Made by a program: the position numbers and the translations under genes
Part shown: positions 1 through 7,148 of the stretch, piece by piece
How the letters are laid out: each line of letters starts with the position of its first letter
Numbering within the stretch: the stretch's first letter is position 1
The notes under the pieces: generated by a model
Databases searched by the model: none
Seen by the model: the letters and a program-made list of their open reading frames with translations, nothing else
Told to the model about the DNA's origin: nothing
Assembly (NCBI GenBank): GCA_965247705.1
Contig: CBDFHV010000026.1
Span: forward strand, 1 to 37,272
From: CBDFHV01 sp965247705
GTDB taxonomy: Bacteria > Pseudomonadota > Alphaproteobacteria > Rhodospirillales > CAMCUA01
DNA length: 37,272 bases
Direction: 5' to 3'

Positions 1-587
1 AGGCCCAGGTTGGGCGAATCGCAGCACATGAGGGCCATGTCGGGATCGCCGGCGGCGATCTGGGCGATCTGGCCGGTGCGGGATGTGGCCTCCTTGTCGA
101 CGATGATGTTGGGGTGCTGGGCGAGTCTGAGAATGGCCTGGGCCGACAGATCGGTCTTCACCCGCGGCGGGTTGTTGTAGATGCCGATGGGCATCGGGCT
201 GGCATCGGCCACGTCGAGGAAGTACTGGACCGAGTCCGCCTCGGACGGGCAGATGTAGGAGGGAACGGCGATGATTGCGCCGTCGGCGCCCTCCCCCGCC
301 GCCTGCACGACGTAATCGATGGTCCCCTGGGTGCTGGCCCCCGTGCAGCCGTAGAAGAACTTCATGCTTCCGGTGCGGTGCTTGATGGTGCGGCGCACGA
401 TCTCGTGGCGCTCCTCCGTCGATAGCATGGATACTTCACCGGTGGAGCCCATGATCAGCACGGCGGATGTGCCGTGGGCCGCCTGGAATTGCAGGAGGTC
501 GCGGAACCCTTCGTAGTCCACGCCACCGTCCCGATTGAACGGCGTGATCATGGCGACGAACGAGCCGGTGATGTGCGCCTTGGGCAT
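1..587 (-). CDS. Dihydrodipicolinate synthase (DapA) family lyase/aldolase, 3' part cut by window edge
   Basis: The first 195 residues of a class I aldolase-type TIM barrel are visible. The N-terminus carries the family's G-S-F-V-A-M-I-T-P-F signature, followed by GSTGE (residues 47-51), YNNPPR with the catalytic-type Tyr at 137, and VDKEAT with the Schiff-base Lys at 165. The start is well supported by AGGAGG a few bases upstream of the ATG. The family covers DapA itself and many catabolic pyruvate-dependent aldolases and dehydratases (N-acetylneuraminate lyase, KDG aldolase/dehydratase, hydroxyproline deaminase). The sequence shown does not separate these. It is divergent from an EamA-type exporter, with about 200 bases between them, and no lysine-pathway gene is adjacent, so a catabolic role is as likely as lysine synthesis. 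The C-terminal third lies outside the window. Confidence 0.9.
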   Translation of the reverse strand, partial: MPKAHITGSFVAMITPFNRDGGVDYEGFRDLLQFQAAHGTSAVLIMGSTGEVSMLSTEERHEIVRRTIKHRTGSMKFFYGCTGASTQGTIDYVVQAAGEGADGAIIAVPSYICPSEADSVQYFLDVADASPMPIGIYNNPPRVKTDLSAQAILRLAQHPNIIVDKEATSRTGQIAQIAAGDPDMALMCCDSPNLG

Positions 588-785
588 GATATCCTCCTGG
601 GTCATGCGGCTGCGCGGCGCTGCCCACGATTGCCGCTCCTGGCCCATCGCCTATCATGGCCCGCCAAGGCTGTCCAGCCGGCGCCGGTCAAGGAATCGTG
701 CGGAAATTGCCGCGCGCCCTTTACAGGGCAGAGGCAAACGGTGGATTGTCGCGACTTCCCGTGAACGCGCCGCGATTCCCCCCCC

Positions 786-1685
786 ATGATGAACCTCGTC
801 CGCCGATTTTCGGCGCTGCCCGACACGATCCGCGGGATCATCTGGATGGTGATTACCCAGCTGATTTTCGCGGCCAACAATGGCCTGTGGAAGTACGCGG
901 CCGAGATCTACACGGTCGGCCAGATCGTGTGGACCCGCTACCTGACCCAGTTCGGCTGGCTGATGATCATTCTGCTGTTGATGGGAAGGCTTCGCCCGGC
1001 CGTACGCTGCCGCCGGCCGGGCCTGCAGCTCGCCATCGCCGGTTCGATGCTGGCATCCATGGTCAGCTTCGTCTTCGGCGTCCAGGTGGTGCCCTTGGGC
1101 GAGGCCACGGTGTTGCTGTTCATCGCTCCGATCTTCGTCTGCATGCTGTCGGTGCCCATGCTGGGCGAGGCGGTGGGCCCCCGTCGCTGGGCGAGTGTCC
1201 TGGTCGGAATTCTGGGAACGGCGATCGTCCTGCAGCCCGGCGCGGACCTGTTCGCTTGGGAGGCCGCCCTGCCCGCCTCCGCCGCCTTCTTCTATGCGCT
1301 CTTTCAGATCTTCAGCCGCCTGGTGAGCCGCGCCGACCAGCCCCTCACCACGCTCTTCTATTCGACTCTGACCGGGCTGTTGGCCAGCAGCCTTTACGTG
1401 GCCGTCTGGTGGGTGCCCTTCGACACCATCCATGGGCCGCTGCTGCTGTCCATGGGTGCTTTGGGGGCGACGTCCCACTTCACAATTCTCAAGTCCTTCC
1501 AGGCGGCGCCGGCGGTGGTGGTGACGCCGTTCGCTTACGTGCAGCTCGTATTCGCCATTGGGATCGGCTGGCTGGTCTGGAACGATCTGCCGGGTCCGGA
1601 GACCTGGGCCGGCGCCGCCCTGATCATGGCCAGCGGCCTCTACATCTTCCACCGGGAGCGGGTGCGGCGACAGACCGGTGGATGA
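786..1685 (+). CDS. EamA/DMT-family inner-membrane transporter
   Basis: A 299-residue, very hydrophobic protein with the length and two-fold internal repeat expected of ten-helix drug/metabolite transporters (two EamA domains, roughly residues 15-145 and 155-290). The first half shows the G-E-A-T-V-L-L-F-I-A-P-I-F pattern and the second half the F-A-Y-V-Q-L-V-F-A-I pattern, both typical of EamA repeats. Substrate cannot be read from sequence; the family exports amino acids, nucleosides and other small metabolites. No strong ribosome site precedes the tandem ATG codons at 786 and 789. It converges on the next gene, with three bases between the two stop codons. A second, divergent paralogue lies at 3359-4279. 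Confidence 0.88.
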   Translation: MMNLVRRFSALPDTIRGIIWMVITQLIFAANNGLWKYAAEIYTVGQIVWTRYLTQFGWLMIILLLMGRLRPAVRCRRPGLQLAIAGSMLASMVSFVFGVQVVPLGEATVLLFIAPIFVCMLSVPMLGEAVGPRRWASVLVGILGTAIVLQPGADLFAWEAALPASAAFFYALFQIFSRLVSRADQPLTTLFYSTLTGLLASSLYVAVWWVPFDTIHGPLLLSMGALGATSHFTILKSFQAAPAVVVTPFAYVQLVFAIGIGWLVWNDLPGPETWAGAALIMASGLYIFHRERVRRQTGG

Positions 1686-1688
1686 TCC

Positions 1689-2630
1689 CTACTCGGCGCG
1701 GCGAAACCCCATGACGAGACGGCGGAAGGCCCTGACGGCACCTTCGCCACCGGCTACGGGAGCGGTGCCGACGAACCGTACGTAGCCGTCGCGGTCGAAC
1801 ACCATGGCGTGGAAGAGGACGCACGGCGAGCTTGTATCCGCCCACAGGCACCGTCCGCTGGCTTCGATCCCCGTCATGCCGTCCACCCGCAGGGGCTTTT
1901 CGGCCTCGATCCGGATGTCCCGCAGGCCGTCGACGCTCCGGGCCAGGCGGGCGGCGAACGTTGGCGGTTTGAGGATGGCCTGTCCCGTCAGCGCCGGGGT
2001 TACCGTCAGGCGTGCCGATACGTCTCCGGGCCGGTGGGTAATGTCGCGGAAGACGAGACCCCGACCATCGGCGGAGCGGGCCTTGGCAAAGCGCGGGCTC
2101 GAAGCCATGCGGAAAGGCAAGCCGACTTCCACATCGTCGGCTGCCGCATCCACCACCCGTACGCTGCTTAAAGCCGCCACCAGGCCCCGCTGCACGGTCG
2201 GATCGTCCACTTTTCGGGGAACGGTCACGGTCACCACGCCGGTCAGCTCGGGATGGGCGAACACCAGGGCCCAGCGACGGTGGGAGATGCCATCGATCAC
2301 GTGCTCCGCCACCGCCAGGAATCCCCGCAAGGCCGCCCCTTCAATGGGATGGCGGGACAACAGCGTGATCCCCGAGGCGGCAAGTCTCTGGCGGGTATAA
2401 GCGGCCGCGAGGGCGGCGTAGGCGGTGGGCTTCATCTCGGAGACGGTGATACGTCCGCCGATGGCCGGGTTCTCGAACCCCGCGGGATTGGCCGCCGGAA
2501 CGAAGCCGGCGGGGGCAACCAGCGCGATGCGGCTGCCCGGTACTGCGGCGGGGGTTTGCGCCCCGGCGGAAACCGCGACGAGCAGCGGAAGCGCAATGGC
2601 CAGACACAGTCGGTGGCGGCAAACGTTCAT
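1689..2630 (-). CDS. Predicted exported protein of unknown function
   Basis: A 313-residue protein starting with a classical Sec signal peptide: basic MNVCRHR, a hydrophobic stretch to about residue 20, then A-G-A-Q as a likely signal peptidase I site. This start was preferred over one 24 codons upstream because the signal peptide begins exactly here. The mature part is globular with alternating beta-like segments and no motif I can assign. The repeated pattern of residues around 30-170 and 180-310 may mean two related halves, but that is only an impression. It is probably periplasmic. It lies downstream of the decayed parDE locus on the same strand, with no sign of a shared role. Confidence 0.75.
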   Translation of the reverse strand: MNVCRHRLCLAIALPLLVAVSAGAQTPAAVPGSRIALVAPAGFVPAANPAGFENPAIGGRITVSEMKPTAYAALAAAYTRQRLAASGITLLSRHPIEGAALRGFLAVAEHVIDGISHRRWALVFAHPELTGVVTVTVPRKVDDPTVQRGLVAALSSVRVVDAAADDVEVGLPFRMASSPRFAKARSADGRGLVFRDITHRPGDVSARLTVTPALTGQAILKPPTFAARLARSVDGLRDIRIEAEKPLRVDGMTGIEASGRCLWADTSSPCVLFHAMVFDRDGYVRFVGTAPVAGGEGAVRAFRRLVMGFRRAE

Positions 2631-2655
2631 GCCGACAGCATGGCCGCGCGGCGCG

Positions 2656-2705
2656 GAAGGATCAAGCTGTCGGCGGTGGCACGGGCCGAGCGCGAACCGC
2701 ACGCG
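2656..2705 (-). repeat. Remnant copy of the 3' end of the neighbouring EamA gene
   Basis: Read on the minus strand, this stretch encodes a tail of the form RARAVRARPVPPPTA-stop. It aligns residue for residue with the end of the EamA transporter at 3359-4279 (RERTVRAQPPPPPTA-stop). At DNA level a 17-base block (2660-2676) is identical to 3357-3373, and similarity continues on both sides. The parDE module lies exactly between the two copies. It is either a scar of a duplication or insertion that brought in parDE, or the last trace of a tandem paralogous transporter gene. Confidence 0.6.
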
Positions 2706-2741
2706 CCCGGCACGCCTTTCCAGGAAATTCGGCCGGAAGAG

Positions 2742-3032
2742 TCACAGATGGTGCCGAGAATCCCGGCTTTGGTGAATGACACGCACGATGACGATACCTT
2801 GCAATTCCGACGCGTAGAACACGACGTGAGATTTGTGCTCAAAGCGCCTAAGGCCTGGCGCAAACTGTTCGGCGCTCCGTCCGAGCAATGGATTGTCGGC
2901 GAGCGTTCGAAATCAGGTATCCAGTCCATCACGGTAGTCGCGGGCCAATTCCATCCCGAAGTTCTCGATCGTATAGTCGGCGATTCCTGCAAGGTCCGTG
3001 GCGGCACGAGAGGAAAGACGGAACTTAGCTAT
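2742..3032 (-). pseudogene. parE: ParE/RelE-superfamily toxin, inactivated (lost start codon and internal stop)
   Basis: One uninterrupted reading phase of 97 codons encodes a recognisable ParE toxin: AKFRLSSRAATDLAGIADYT at the N-terminus, then FRTLADNPLLGR, LRRFEHKSHVVFY and VIVRVIHQSRD at the C-terminus. Two lesions are visible. The codon where ATG is expected, overlapping the parD stop as is normal in parDE operons, is ATA (3032-3030). Codon 40 is TGA (2915-2913), where homologues have an ordinary residue just before FRTLADNP. No other start restores a full-length protein. ParE toxins poison DNA gyrase in studied cases. Here the toxin is very probably dead while its antitoxin remains intact. 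A sequencing error is unlikely to give both changes. Confidence 0.85.
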
Positions 3033-3279
3033 TTCGGTCTTTGTGGCGTCTTTCCGCCTCCTCCCAAATATCGGAGACGGTCTTGTCGCTCACCCCGCTG
3101 TCGAGGCCTTCTTGAATGGCTTCTTTCAGGGCGCGAAACTTGTCGGTCCGTTCCTGATCGCATCGCACCAGGTAGCGGATGTACTCGCTGTCGTTGGTGT
3201 AGTCGCCGGCGGCGATCTGCGCCTTGATCCACGCGTCTTGCTGGGCCGTGACCGTGATGGTTTTGCGGATGGTGCTCAT
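3025..3279 (-). CDS. parD: ParD-family ribbon-helix-helix antitoxin
   Basis: An 84-residue protein beginning MSTIRKTITVTAQQDAWI, the ribbon-helix-helix DNA-binding segment of CC2985-type ParD antitoxins, followed by the acidic C-terminal toxin-binding arm (QERTDKFRALKEAIQEGLDSG). The ATG at 3279 has GGAG five bases upstream; an in-frame ATG eight codons earlier lies in the AT-rich operator and is unlikely. Its stop codon overlaps the former start of parE, the usual translational coupling. Such antitoxins bind their own promoter, and AT-rich repeats directly upstream fit this. With its toxin inactivated, it could still act as an anti-toxin for a ParE encoded elsewhere, or simply be decaying. 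Confidence 0.88.
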   Translation of the reverse strand: MSTIRKTITVTAQQDAWIKAQIAAGDYTNDSEYIRYLVRCDQERTDKFRALKEAIQEGLDSGVSDKTVSDIWEEAERRHKDRNS

Positions 3280-3291
3280 GCTGACTCCAAT

Positions 3292-3344
3292 ATTATACAT
3301 CAATATTCATACATTAAGTGCATTATATCATCATATTTCATACA
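3292..3344 (-). promoter_or_regulatory. Probable parD promoter/operator with two direct repeats
   Basis: This is one of the most AT-rich stretches in the window. On the minus strand, two imperfect direct repeats of about 22 bases (3344-3322 and 3313-3292) share the pattern TGTATGAA-AT-TGATG-ATAAT, each ending in a TATAAT-like hexamer. Their spacing and position just upstream of the parD start fit a self-regulated toxin-antitoxin promoter bound by ribbon-helix-helix dimers. Which hexamer is the -10 box is unclear. Confidence 0.5.
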
Positions 3345-3358
3345 ACGGAAGGCTGGGA

Positions 3359-4279
3359 TCAAGCTGTCGGCGGCGGCGGGGGTTGTGCGCGAACCGTCCG
3401 CTCCCGATAAGCGATGTAGGTTGCGGCGACGAAGATGATGGTGCCGCCGATCCAGGTGCCGCCATCCGGGATCTCGCCAAACAGCAGGTAGCCCACCAGG
3501 GCCGCCCACAGGAGCTTGGTGAAGTCCATGGGCGTCAGGGCCGCGATGTCGACCTGCTTGATGGCCTGGGCGATCATCAAGTTGGCGCTGCTGCCAAGGC
3601 CACCCATGAGCACCATCCAGGCGAACTGCTCGGCCGTCGGAATGACCCATTGGGTCAGCGCCGCCAGTAGGGTCAACGGCACCGCGAAGAGGGTGCCATA
3701 GAGGGTGATGGTGACGCTCGAATCGGTGCGCGACAGGCTTTTGACCACGACCATGATAAAGCCGGAGAACACCGCTGACGCCAGAACATAGCCGGCCCCC
3801 AGGTCGAGGGGCACGGCGCCCGGCCGCATGACGACGAGTGCACCGGCGAAACCGGCAATCAAGGCGGAGATTCGGCGCAGCCGGATCCGTTCGCCCAGGA
3901 AGGCGACCGCCAAGGCGGTGGCGAACAGCGGCGTGGTTAAAAACAGGGCCGAGGCCTTGGCCAGGGGCGTCAGGCTGATCCCCATGAAAAACGTCGTGAT
4001 GGCGACACCGCTCAACATGCCGCGCCCCACCAGCATCCCCAGGCGACGCGTGCGCAGGGGCGCCATCCCATAGCGGAAGAACAGGGGAGCAAAAAACAAC
4101 ACGCCAAAAACGGTGCGCCAAAAACTGATAACGAAGGGGTGAAGGTCCGCCGACAGCATGCGGGTGATCGCGTTCATCAAGGTGAACCCGAGGGAACTGG
4201 CCAGCATGAGGGCCAAGGCCTGGAGCGCGCCGGGCGCCGGAATCAAGCGCTGCAATGTCCAACGGTGAAGCGAACTCAT
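3359..4279 (-). CDS. EamA/DMT-family inner-membrane transporter (second copy)
   Basis: A 306-residue polytopic membrane protein with two EamA repeats: FTLMNAITRMLSADLHPFVI and FFMGISLTPLAKASALFLTTPLF in the first half, IKQVDIAALTPMDFTKLLWA and LLFGEIPDGGTWIGG in the second. It ends in a proline-rich tail (PPPPPTA). The length suits a ten-helix permease. It resembles the transporter at 786-1685 in architecture only. The substrate is unknown. The gene lies upstream of parD on the same strand, but the AT-rich parD promoter separates them. Confidence 0.88.
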   Translation of the reverse strand: MSSLHRWTLQRLIPAPGALQALALMLASSLGFTLMNAITRMLSADLHPFVISFWRTVFGVLFFAPLFFRYGMAPLRTRRLGMLVGRGMLSGVAITTFFMGISLTPLAKASALFLTTPLFATALAVAFLGERIRLRRISALIAGFAGALVVMRPGAVPLDLGAGYVLASAVFSGFIMVVVKSLSRTDSSVTITLYGTLFAVPLTLLAALTQWVIPTAEQFAWMVLMGGLGSSANLMIAQAIKQVDIAALTPMDFTKLLWAALVGYLLFGEIPDGGTWIGGTIIFVAATYIAYRERTVRAQPPPPPTA

Positions 4280-4431
4280 CGGGCACGGCTCCGCCGGGGG
4301 GCCGCCGGCGAATTGTCACGGATCCGGATTTGCCTAGCGACCCGGTACGCCCGGGCGGTCGAGGGTGTTGATACCGACGAACCCTTGATGTGACTCATGG
4401 TGCGATTGCTGCCTGCCCGAGGGTCTGAAGC

Positions 4432-4498
4432 GGGCGGGTCTGAGACCCGCCCCTACGCACCACCCACTTCTTCGTAGGGGCGGGTCTGAGACCCGCCC
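4432..4498. repeat. REP/BIME element: two inverted GTAG hairpins
   Basis: Two 25-base units face each other. The minus-strand unit is 4456-4432 and the plus-strand unit 4474-4498, with 17 bases between. Each starts with the tetranucleotide GTAG and continues into a hairpin, GGGCGGGTC then a 2-3 base loop then GACCCGCCC. GTAG followed by a GC-rich hairpin is the defining layout of REP sequences mobilised by RAYT transposases, and such a transposase is encoded at 16278-16964. The same arrangement recurs at 27212-27276. Confidence 0.75.
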
Positions 4499-4732
4499 GT
4501 CGCCGCTCCAGCTCCCGCCCCGGCGGTCGGGCCGGGTCCCCTTCACAGGCGTCAAGGGAAAGTCGTTTCATAGGCTCGTCGGTATATGTGCGATTGCCCG
4601 CCCTTACTTCCCGACAGCACGAAATTAGCATCGCCACGGGGCGGATGTGGAAGTGGGCGAATTCGGAATAGAGCGAATATACCAGAAGAAATGAAGACCA
4701 GGGTCAGGTGGACGTCGTCGGTAAAGCAGGCC

Positions 4733-4764
4733 AAGCCCCCAGCCTCGGGCATCATCAGGGGCTT
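4733..4764 (-). terminator. Possible terminator hairpin downstream of aprA
   Basis: On the minus strand, about 35 bases past the aprA stop, AAGCCCC pairs perfectly with GGGGCTT (7 bp) around an 18-base loop. No run of T follows, so it may be only an mRNA-end stem-loop or chance. Confidence 0.3.
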
Positions 4765-4799
4765 CTCATTGCAGCAAGGGGTTCTTCGATGGACTCCGC

Positions 4800-6644
4800 T
4801 TAATCGACGATGTGATACACGGGGGCCTTCTCCATTTCCCAATTCCCGGATTCCCGGTCGTATTGGGATAGGGTGAAGCAATGCCAATCGGTGTCATCCA
4901 GCTTCGGGTGATCGGCCCGATAGTAATATCCCGGCCACCGGGTTTCCGTCCGGAACATCGTGTGGTGCGTCACACACTCCGAAGACAGGACCCGGTGCTG
5001 AAGCTCCCACGCTCGCTGAAGCTGGTGAAGGTCTTCGGCCCCGAGATAGGGGAGGTCTTCCTTCAGCATGTTCAGCAACTCCAACCCGCGGGTGAGCAGC
5101 GGTTCGTTGGTCGTGTAGTGGGAGCTGATACCGCCGACGTATTCGTCCATGATCTTCTCGAGGCGCTGAAGACCGCTGATCGGCAACAGATAGCTCGGTG
5201 AAACGGTTCCCGCGACGATCTCGTTGCGGCCGACCGCGTAATTCTCCATGGGTTGGAAGACCGCCTTCTTAAGGCCTTCGTACTCCGCCTCACTGACCCG
5301 AGGCCGGTCGTTGCCCAGGTCGTTGACGTAGTTTACCGCCGCCTTGCCGGCAATCCGGCCTTCGGTGAACGATCCCGACGAGAACTTGTGGGCGGTACCG
5401 CCAATGGTGTCGCCGGCGCCGAAAAGCCCCTCGACGGTCATCATCCGGTTGTAACCCCACTGGTATTCGTCGGGTGCGTAGTCCTCCGGACCACTCGCCC
5501 AGGCGCCCGAACAGGTGGCGTGGGAGCCCATGACGTAGGGCTCGGACGTGGTCAACTCGGGATTGATTTCCTTGGGGTCGATGTTCTGCGACGCCCAGAC
5601 GACCGCCTGCCCGATCGTCATGCCGAGGAAGTTCTCCCAGCCAACCTGCTCCTTATGGGGATCCTGGAAGGCCTCCTTGGTGACCATGCGGATGGGGCCA
5701 CGGCCGGCCTTGACCTCCTCGAGAAATGCGTGGTTCCGCAGGCAGGTCGGCACCGGGTGCCGATCGATATAGTCGCCGACCAATTCCTTGGTGTGTTCGT
5801 ACCATGTGGGCTCGTAGTTATCCCCATAGGCATTTTCGGTGTACGTCTTGAGATGCAGGAAGTAGGCGCCGACCGGACCATAGCCGTCCTTGAATCGGGT
5901 GAGGACGATCCGGTTCTCCATCTGCGTCATCTTGGCGCTGACGAGGATCGGCAAGGCATAGGCAGAGGCACTGCTCCAGGGGGCATACCAGGTCCGTCCC
6001 ATGCCTTCGCCGACCGCGCGGGGCTTGAAGATGTGCGACGCGCCGCCCGCGGATACGATGACGGCCTTGGCCTGGAAAACGTAAAAGTCCCCCGTACGGA
6101 CGTTGAAACCGACGGCCCCGGCGACCCGGTTGGGCTTCGTCTTGTCCATCAGCAGGTGGGTCACCATGATCCGGTTGTAGACTTCGGTGGCGGCCTTGCG
6201 GGCGGCCTCGGCGACGATCGGCTTGTAGCTTTCGCCGTGAATCATGATCTGCCATTTGCCTTCGCGCAGATATCGCCCGGTGTCCGGGTCCTTCATGATC
6301 GGCAGGCCCCATTCCTCGAACTTGTGCACCGAGGAATCGACATGGCGCGCGATGTCGTAGCCCAGATCCTCCCGCACGATACCCATGAGGTCGTTGCGGG
6401 CGTAGCGGACATGGTCCTCGGGCTGGTTCTCGTCCCACTGCATGCCCATGTAGCAGTTGATCGCATAGAGGCCTTGGGCGACGGCGCCGCTGCGCTCGAT
6501 ATTCGCCTTCTCGACGACGACAACCTTCTTGTCGCGACCCCAATAGCGGGATTCGTAGGTGGCCCCACAGCCCGCCATGCCGCCGCCGATGACGAGGACA
6601 TCGGAATCCACGAATACCGTTTTCCGCCGCGAGAACAGGCCCAT
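4800..6644 (-). CDS. aprA: Adenylylsulfate (APS) reductase, alpha subunit
   Basis: A 614-residue flavoprotein of the fumarate reductase/succinate dehydrogenase fold. The FAD-binding segment VLVIGGGMAGCGA is at residues 17-29, followed by the apr-specific blocks NIERSGAVAQGLYAINCYMG, WQIMIHGESYKPIVAEAARKA, AVGEGMGRTWYAPWSS and VMGSHATCSGAWASGPEDYAP. AprA binds FAD and, with AprB, interconverts APS and sulfite plus AMP. In sulfur oxidisers it runs in the oxidative direction in the cytoplasm, feeding APS to sulfurylase. Length matches the family, and the C-terminus ends in the usual APVYHIVD-like motif. Its start overlaps the aprB stop by one base, in the order M-B-A known from sulfur-oxidising bacteria. 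No sat gene is adjacent. Confidence 0.96.
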   Translation of the reverse strand: MGLFSRRKTVFVDSDVLVIGGGMAGCGATYESRYWGRDKKVVVVEKANIERSGAVAQGLYAINCYMGMQWDENQPEDHVRYARNDLMGIVREDLGYDIARHVDSSVHKFEEWGLPIMKDPDTGRYLREGKWQIMIHGESYKPIVAEAARKAATEVYNRIMVTHLLMDKTKPNRVAGAVGFNVRTGDFYVFQAKAVIVSAGGASHIFKPRAVGEGMGRTWYAPWSSASAYALPILVSAKMTQMENRIVLTRFKDGYGPVGAYFLHLKTYTENAYGDNYEPTWYEHTKELVGDYIDRHPVPTCLRNHAFLEEVKAGRGPIRMVTKEAFQDPHKEQVGWENFLGMTIGQAVVWASQNIDPKEINPELTTSEPYVMGSHATCSGAWASGPEDYAPDEYQWGYNRMMTVEGLFGAGDTIGGTAHKFSSGSFTEGRIAGKAAVNYVNDLGNDRPRVSEAEYEGLKKAVFQPMENYAVGRNEIVAGTVSPSYLLPISGLQRLEKIMDEYVGGISSHYTTNEPLLTRGLELLNMLKEDLPYLGAEDLHQLQRAWELQHRVLSSECVTHHTMFRTETRWPGYYYRADHPKLDDTDWHCFTLSQYDRESGNWEMEKAPVYHIVD

Positions 6645-7105
6645 TAGACCACCCCCAGCTTGAGCTGATCGGGAGTCAACGCGGGCAGCTTATCGATGTT
6701 GAGCCCATCGGGTTCGTGGGCGAGCTCCTGGGATTTCATGGCCTCTTGGGTCGGCGCCGCGTAATCGGACGCCGACTTGATCGATCCCCATGGCGTGGTC
6801 CTGATCGGCGACTCGAAATTCTTTTCGCGGCCATCCCGGAACTTGAGCTTCCAGGAGATGGTTCCCTTCGCTTCTTCCCTGAGCACCCGGACACTGTGGC
6901 CCATGGGGGCGAAGTCGGCATAGCCACGGCAGTCGATGGCGTATTGCGGACATGCCTTCACACAGGAGTAGCACTCCCAGCACATGTTGGGTTCGATGTT
7001 GTAGGCACGGCGGTAGGTCTTATCGATGTGCATGATGTCGGACGGGCAGATATCGACGCAATGTCCGCAGCCGTCGCATCGCGTCATGTAAACAAATGTC
7101 GGCAT
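6644..7105 (-). CDS. aprB: Adenylylsulfate (APS) reductase, beta (iron-sulfur) subunit
   Basis: A 153-residue protein with two 4Fe-4S ferredoxin motifs: C10-x2-C13-x2-C16-x3-C20 (CDGCGHCVDICP) and C42-x2-C45-x2-C48-x3-C52 (CWECYSCVKACP). It then has the AprB-specific C-terminal tail (ISWKLKFRDGREKNFESPIRT) that wraps around AprA in known structures. It carries electrons between the FAD of AprA and the membrane partner. It lies between aprM (43-base gap) and aprA (one-base overlap), so the three genes form one transcription unit. Confidence 0.96.
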   Translation of the reverse strand: MPTFVYMTRCDGCGHCVDICPSDIMHIDKTYRRAYNIEPNMCWECYSCVKACPQYAIDCRGYADFAPMGHSVRVLREEAKGTISWKLKFRDGREKNFESPIRTTPWGSIKSASDYAAPTQEAMKSQELAHEPDGLNIDKLPALTPDQLKLGVV

Positions 7106-7148
7106 GATATTCCGTTATCTCCTGTATCGAAGACCGAGGATGAGCAGG

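Larger units (their letters stand above)
4280..4799. other. Intergenic region without a recognisable gene
   Basis: Apart from the REP pair (4432-4498) and a possible terminator (4733-4764), I see no convincing coding sequence in these 520 bases. Open frames are short, lack ribosome sites and show no family signature. It separates the apr operon from the second EamA gene. Confidence 0.5.

Noticed and set aside
656..1714. Long plus-strand frame of 352 codons overlapping the first EamA gene
   Set aside because: Arg/Pro/Gly-rich translation without family features; it is the out-of-frame shadow of the EamA gene, which has clear membrane helices.
2627..3007. 126-codon minus-strand frame over the parE region
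   Set aside because: It is the wrong phase; the ParE sequence lies in another frame with its start codon and one internal codon mutated.
5253..6647. 464-codon frame on the plus strand opposite aprA
   Set aside because: It is antisense to a highly conserved enzyme in GC-rich DNA, where such open antisense frames are expected; no motif or ribosome site.
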